Assembly: GCA_017472365.1 (NCBI GenBank)
Contig: JAFUQN010000042.1
Location: 1-36,363, forward strand
DNA from: Bacillota bacterium
GTDB taxonomy: Bacteria; Bacillota; Clostridia; Peptostreptococcales; Anaerovoracaceae
Reading direction: 5' to 3'
DNA: 36,363 nt
Every line of letters starts with the position of its first letter. The first letter of the stretch is position 1. Below, piece by piece: positions 33,383-36,363 of this stretch. A program made the translations under genes and the position numbers. The notes beneath the pieces are model-generated. The model was not told the origin of the DNA. It was given only the letters and a program-made list of their open reading frames with translations, and did not search any database.

Positions 33383-35392
33383 TTATATAAAACTGAATGG
33401 ATTAATGTCTGTATGCAACAGACAATCCTGTTTCTTATCCATAAATAATTGTCGTCTGGCGTTGACCACCGCTTGGGAAAATTCCTGACGTTTTCCGTTG
33501 GGTGCTTTCATCAGAATCTGCATCCGATACGTTCCGTTGACCAGATACATGGGTGCCGGACCTGGCCCCAAAATGGAAGCCTGATCCCCCAGCTGCGCTC
33601 TCAGACTGTCTTTTAGTGCCTGACTGATGCGGTGAACTTCTGCCTCGTTTTCACCGGCAACCACCAGCTGATACAAATCGCAGAACGGCGGATACGAAAG
33701 CTGTCGCCGCAAGAGAAGTTCCTGCTCGTAGAATTCTTCGTAATCCTGATGCGATGCTGCAATCACCGCATAATTGTCCGGCGAATAGGTCTGTATAATG
33801 ACGCGGCCTGTTTCATCGCCTCGGCCGGCACGGCCGGCTGCCTGGGTCACCAGCTGGAATGTCCGTTCCGCTGACCGGAAATCCGGTATATTCAACGTCA
33901 CATCCGCCGAAATGATTCCTACAAGACCCACATTGGCAAAATCCAGTCCCTTGGCAACCAACTGAGTTCCCACAAGGATCTGTGTCTTTCCCTTTTGAAA
34001 ATCCTTTAAGATTTTGTCGATGCTTCCCTTCGTGCGAACCGTATCCAGATCCAACCGTGCTACGGTGGCATTTCCAAAGAACTGGCGTACCGTTTCTTCC
34101 ACTTGTTCCGTTCCCGTACCGAAGTGACGGATGTATGTGCTTCCACATTCCGGACACGTCCGAAGCTGCGGTTGCTTTTTCCCGCAGAAATGACAGACAC
34201 AGGCGTTCTCATGCTTATGATACGTCATCGTAATTCCGCAGTCAGGGCAAGTCACCGTGTAACCGCAGTTTCTGCAGCTTACAAAAGTAGAATATCCTCT
34301 GCGGTTTAAAAACAGGATCACCTGGCGTCCTTTGGCCAAAGTATCTTCCATGGCGTTCACCAGTTCCACACTGAACATGGTGTGATTTCCCTGTTTCAAC
34401 TCTTCCCTCATGTCCACGATGGAAACGCTGGGCAAAGGGACTTCATTATATCGCTTTTCCAATCGGATCAGATCGAAAAGACCGCTGCGGCTCCGGTAAG
34501 CATTGATCACCGACGGTGTCGCACTTCCCAGAATTACCAGTCCCTTGTGATGACCCATTCGTTTGGCCGCCACTTCCAGGGCATCGTATTTCGGTGTCTT
34601 ATCCGACTTGTACGATGTTTCGTGTTCTTCATCCAAAATAATGATTCCCGGATTTTCCAGTGGTGCAAATACCGCCGAACGTGCTCCGATGACGATGGAA
34701 GCCTCTCCTCTGCGGATCCTCATCCATTCATCATATCTTTGACCAAGACTCAGTTTACTGTGAAGAATTGCCGTCCGTTCCTTTCCGAAACGGCTCAGAA
34801 ACCGCTGGATGGTCTGAGGCGTCAGAGAAATTTCCGGAACCATCATAATCGCCTGTCGGCCGGAATTCACGACCTCTTCAATGGCCTGAAGATAGATTTC
34901 CGTCTTTCCGCTGCCGGTGACACCCTGGATCAATAAGATCCGGTGCTCTCCTTCCTTCAGTCGTTTACAGATCTGTTCCAAAGCCGCTTTCTGCTCCGGA
35001 TTCAGCGCCTTTGGCGCATCGGGAACGTAATCCTTCTCCGCCAATGGATCTCTCTTCTTTCCGCGCTTGGAACTGGTCCCTGCGGGGGTAAAGCACTTCA
35101 CACCATCGATGTATTTACAGAGATACCGGCGTTTCATCCACCGGCACGTATCCACAGCTTCTTCCGTCAGTGATACCTCCGGATCGATCTCCAGAATCTT
35201 TTTCAGCCCACGGACAGGTTCTTCCAACTGTTCCCTTACAGTAAAGACGTAAGCTTCGCGCCGTTTGTTCCCTTTTGCAAATGGAACATAGACTTTGTCG
35301 CCCACTTTCACTTCATCAAAGTCACAGCCGTACGTATAAAGCTCGTCCGTATGGTCGCTGTTATTATCAATGACTACGTCAACGTACTTCAT
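33383..35392 (-). CDS. priA: primosomal protein N' (replication restart helicase PriA)
   Basis: A 669-residue superfamily 2 helicase that reloads the replisome at stalled forks. Walker A is GVTGSGKTEIYL and Walker B DEEH; eight zinc-binding Cys lie in CRNCGYTVTCPDC, CHFCGKK and CPECGS; helicase motifs V and VI include TQLVAKGLDFANV and QAAGRAGRG. The start at MKYVDVVID (35392) has AGGAGG upstream and overlaps the queH stop by four bases (ATGA). The protein is shorter than Bacillus or E. coli PriA. Between the 3'-end-binding domain (ending near FTPAG) and the helicase (from LNPEQ) only about 35 residues remain, so the winged-helix domain appears to be missing. Confidence 0.96.
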   Translation of the reverse strand: MKYVDVVIDNNSDHTDELYTYGCDFDEVKVGDKVYVPFAKGNKRREAYVFTVREQLEEPVRGLKKILEIDPEVSLTEEAVDTCRWMKRRYLCKYIDGVKCFTPAGTSSKRGKKRDPLAEKDYVPDAPKALNPEQKAALEQICKRLKEGEHRILLIQGVTGSGKTEIYLQAIEEVVNSGRQAIMMVPEISLTPQTIQRFLSRFGKERTAILHSKLSLGQRYDEWMRIRRGEASIVIGARSAVFAPLENPGIIILDEEHETSYKSDKTPKYDALEVAAKRMGHHKGLVILGSATPSVINAYRSRSGLFDLIRLEKRYNEVPLPSVSIVDMREELKQGNHTMFSVELVNAMEDTLAKGRQVILFLNRRGYSTFVSCRNCGYTVTCPDCGITMTYHKHENACVCHFCGKKQPQLRTCPECGSTYIRHFGTGTEQVEETVRQFFGNATVARLDLDTVRTKGSIDKILKDFQKGKTQILVGTQLVAKGLDFANVGLVGIISADVTLNIPDFRSAERTFQLVTQAAGRAGRGDETGRVIIQTYSPDNYAVIAASHQDYEEFYEQELLLRRQLSYPPFCDLYQLVVAGENEAEVHRISQALKDSLRAQLGDQASILGPGPAPMYLVNGTYRMQILMKAPNGKRQEFSQAVVNARRQLFMDKKQDCLLHTDINPFSFI

Positions 35393-35979
35393 ACACCCTC
35401 CTGGATCTTCCGGGCAAAGCTGCATCCGCAGAAGTGCTGACGGTACAGTTCATATTCCTTCGACAGTGCCACCGATCTCTGGTATCCGGCCTTCTTTTTG
35501 AAGTCAAGGTCCAGAAATTCCAGTCCGGCTTCTTCCGCGATGCGGTTTCCCAGCTGAGAGATCAGCGGGTAGTTTTTGTGCGGGCTGACAGTCAGTGTCG
35601 TCCCGAACAGGCCAAATCCCTCCTCCGCGGCAATCTTCGCCGTCTCCGACAGGCGAAGCTGAAAACAGCAGGTACATCTGGCCCCGCCTTCCGGCTGGTC
35701 CTCGAGACCTTCTGCAATGCGGTAAAAATCCTCCGGAATGTAGTCACCTTCCAGGAATTTCACCGGGATTTTATCATCGTCATTATCGATGTTTTTATTA
35801 TATGCAGAAAGGAACTGCAGCTGCGTTTCCTTTCTCTTTTCATATTCTTCCCTGTCGTCAATGTTTGGATTGTAGAAGAATATGGTGATATCGTAATCGG
35901 GGATCAACCGCTCGATCACTGCCGTACTGCAGGGTCCGCAGCAGCTGTGCAGTAACAGTTTCGGCTTTTCCATCGTCAT
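35389..35979 (-). CDS. queH: epoxyqueuosine reductase QueH
   Basis: A 196-residue DUF208 protein that performs the last step of queuosine biosynthesis, reducing epoxyqueuosine in tRNA. Cys clusters HSCCGPCS (N-terminal), RCTCCFQLRL (middle) and HFCGCSF (C-terminal) should bind the iron-sulfur cluster and second metal described for QueH. The start at 35979 is supported by GGGAG eight bases upstream and by a promoter whose transcript start (about 36026) is only a few bases from the earlier in-frame ATG at 36021. It is first in the housekeeping operon and its TGA overlaps the priA ATG. Confidence 0.93.
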   Translation of the reverse strand: MTMEKPKLLLHSCCGPCSTAVIERLIPDYDITIFFYNPNIDDREEYEKRKETQLQFLSAYNKNIDNDDDKIPVKFLEGDYIPEDFYRIAEGLEDQPEGGARCTCCFQLRLSETAKIAAEEGFGLFGTTLTVSPHKNYPLISQLGNRIAEEAGLEFLDLDFKKKAGYQRSVALSKEYELYRQHFCGCSFARKIQEGV

Positions 35980-36012
35980 AGTATCCACTCCCATTTTGAA
36001 TTTTTCTTCATG

Positions 36013-36061
36013 TTGACACAATTAGTCACAATATTATATCATAAATCTTAAGGATTGAAAA
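36013..36061. promoter_or_regulatory. overlapping divergent promoters of queH operon and ytqA-like gene
   Basis: Minus strand: TTTTCA (36056-36061), 17-base spacer, consensus TATAAT (36033-36038) with a TGn extension, firing toward queH. Plus strand: consensus TTGACA (36013-36018), 16-base spacer, TATATC (36035-36040), firing toward 36079. The two -10 elements share bases, so RNA polymerase could occupy only one at a time. Confidence 0.68.
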
Positions 36062-36078
36062 CGAAAAGAGGAACGTTT

Positions 36079-36363
36079 ATGGAAAATAGATTTTGAAGTA
36101 CACATTTTAATACCATCGCTACATGGTTAAAAGAACGATTTGGATGCCGTATCATGAAACTTTCTTTGGATGGCGGTTTTACCTGTCCGAATCGTGACGG
36201 TTCCAAGGGAACTGGCGGCTGTCTTTTTTGTTCCGAAGACGGTTCCGGTCACTATGCTTCCACCATTCCGGAACAGATCCAGCTCCTCTCCGGAAAATGG
36301 CCGGAGGGAAAATATATCGCCTATTTCCAGAGCCATACCAACACTTATGCAGAACCTGCGGTA
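36079..36363 (+). pseudogene. TIGR01212/YtqA-like radical SAM gene, 5' part, with in-frame TGA at codon 6
   Basis: The frame starts with ATG at 36079, supported by AAGAGGA six bases upstream, encodes MENRF, then has TGA at 36094-36096. In the same frame it continues to the window end with STHFNTIATWLKERFG, LSLDGGFTCPNRDG, GTGGCLFCSEDGSG and YIAYFQSHTNTYAEPA. The three Cys of the radical SAM cluster (CPNRDG ... CLFC) and the YFQ-x-x-TNTYA motif are hallmarks of YtqA-like (TIGR01212) proteins, reported or proposed to act on tRNA. No ATG, GTG or TTG lies between the TGA and the conserved region except an ATG at 36163, which would remove about 28 residues. It is probably a recent nonsense lesion or a sequence error. 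The gene runs off the window. Confidence 0.75.

Noticed and set aside
24636..36096. UGA reassigned to an amino acid in this genome (explaining the two in-frame TGA codons)
   Set aside because: TGA ends the methyltransferase and queH genes in ATGA overlaps with the next start, so it works as a stop. The organism's gene content is clostridial, not a known recoding lineage.
1..36363. CRISPR array, tRNA, rRNA or insertion sequence
   Set aside because: I looked for regularly spaced repeats, tRNA-like cloverleaf motifs and intact transposase genes and saw none; the nuclease at 24504 belongs to a transposase-related family but has no terminal repeats that I can see.

Overview
The window looks like a chromosomal segment of an anaerobic member of the Firmicutes, class Clostridia (order Eubacteriales). 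The evidence is the paired glgC and glgD genes, AGGAGG-type ribosome sites, sigma-A promoters with TGn extensions, the gene order queH-priA-def-fmt-zinc protease-rsmB-stp-prkC-rsgA-rpe, and the MBOAT/DHHW/DUF4358 neighbourhood. No species can be named from this alone. Nearly every gene lies on the minus strand. The only two plus-strand genes (24504-25466 and from 36079) each carry one in-frame TGA.

Layout. (1) 1-3157: the start of a DUF1887 (Card1/Can2-like CARF) gene, translationally coupled to a SAM methyltransferase; a FrnE-like DsbA oxidoreductase; a permuted papain-like (NlpC/P60-type) protein; a flavodoxin-fold oxidoreductase. (2) 3186-14927: glycogen metabolism. One unit runs glgB-like, glgC, glgD, glgA from a good sigma-A promoter at 14899-14927 to a hairpin at 9077-9112. 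A second runs glgP, GH13 amylase, MATE exporter, flavoprotein, ending in a terminator at 2569-2592. (3) 15013-19919: a two-component system, then a GNAT acetyltransferase, a YlmH-like S4 protein and a HAD phosphatase. (4) 20095-24213: two tandem DUF4358-like lipoproteins, an MBOAT O-acyltransferase and a DHHW/AlgJ-like partner, which together look like a cell-surface acylation module. (5) 24504-25466: a PD-(D/E)XK transposase-family nuclease broken by a stop codon. (6) 25555-35979: a ten-gene housekeeping operon for restart helicase, formyl-Met processing, rRNA modification, the PASTA kinase/phosphatase pair, a ribosome assembly GTPase and ribulose-phosphate epimerase. (7) 36079 to the end: the start of a YtqA-like radical SAM gene, divergent from queH.

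GlgC with its non-catalytic paralogue GlgD should supply ADP-glucose, GlgA should elongate the chain, and GlgP and the GH13 enzyme should degrade glycogen and maltodextrins. The most striking observation is the glgB product. Its fold and reading frame are intact, but five of the eight residues regarded as invariant in branching enzymes are changed, including all three carboxylate positions of the active site (Asp to Glu, Glu to Gly, Asp to Glu). It may be a pseudo-enzyme or an enzyme of altered chemistry, sitting beside GlgD, which is itself a non-catalytic paralogue. Other points worth a second look are the CARF gene at the left edge, the surface acylation module with duplicated lipoproteins, and the two UGA-interrupted plus-strand genes.
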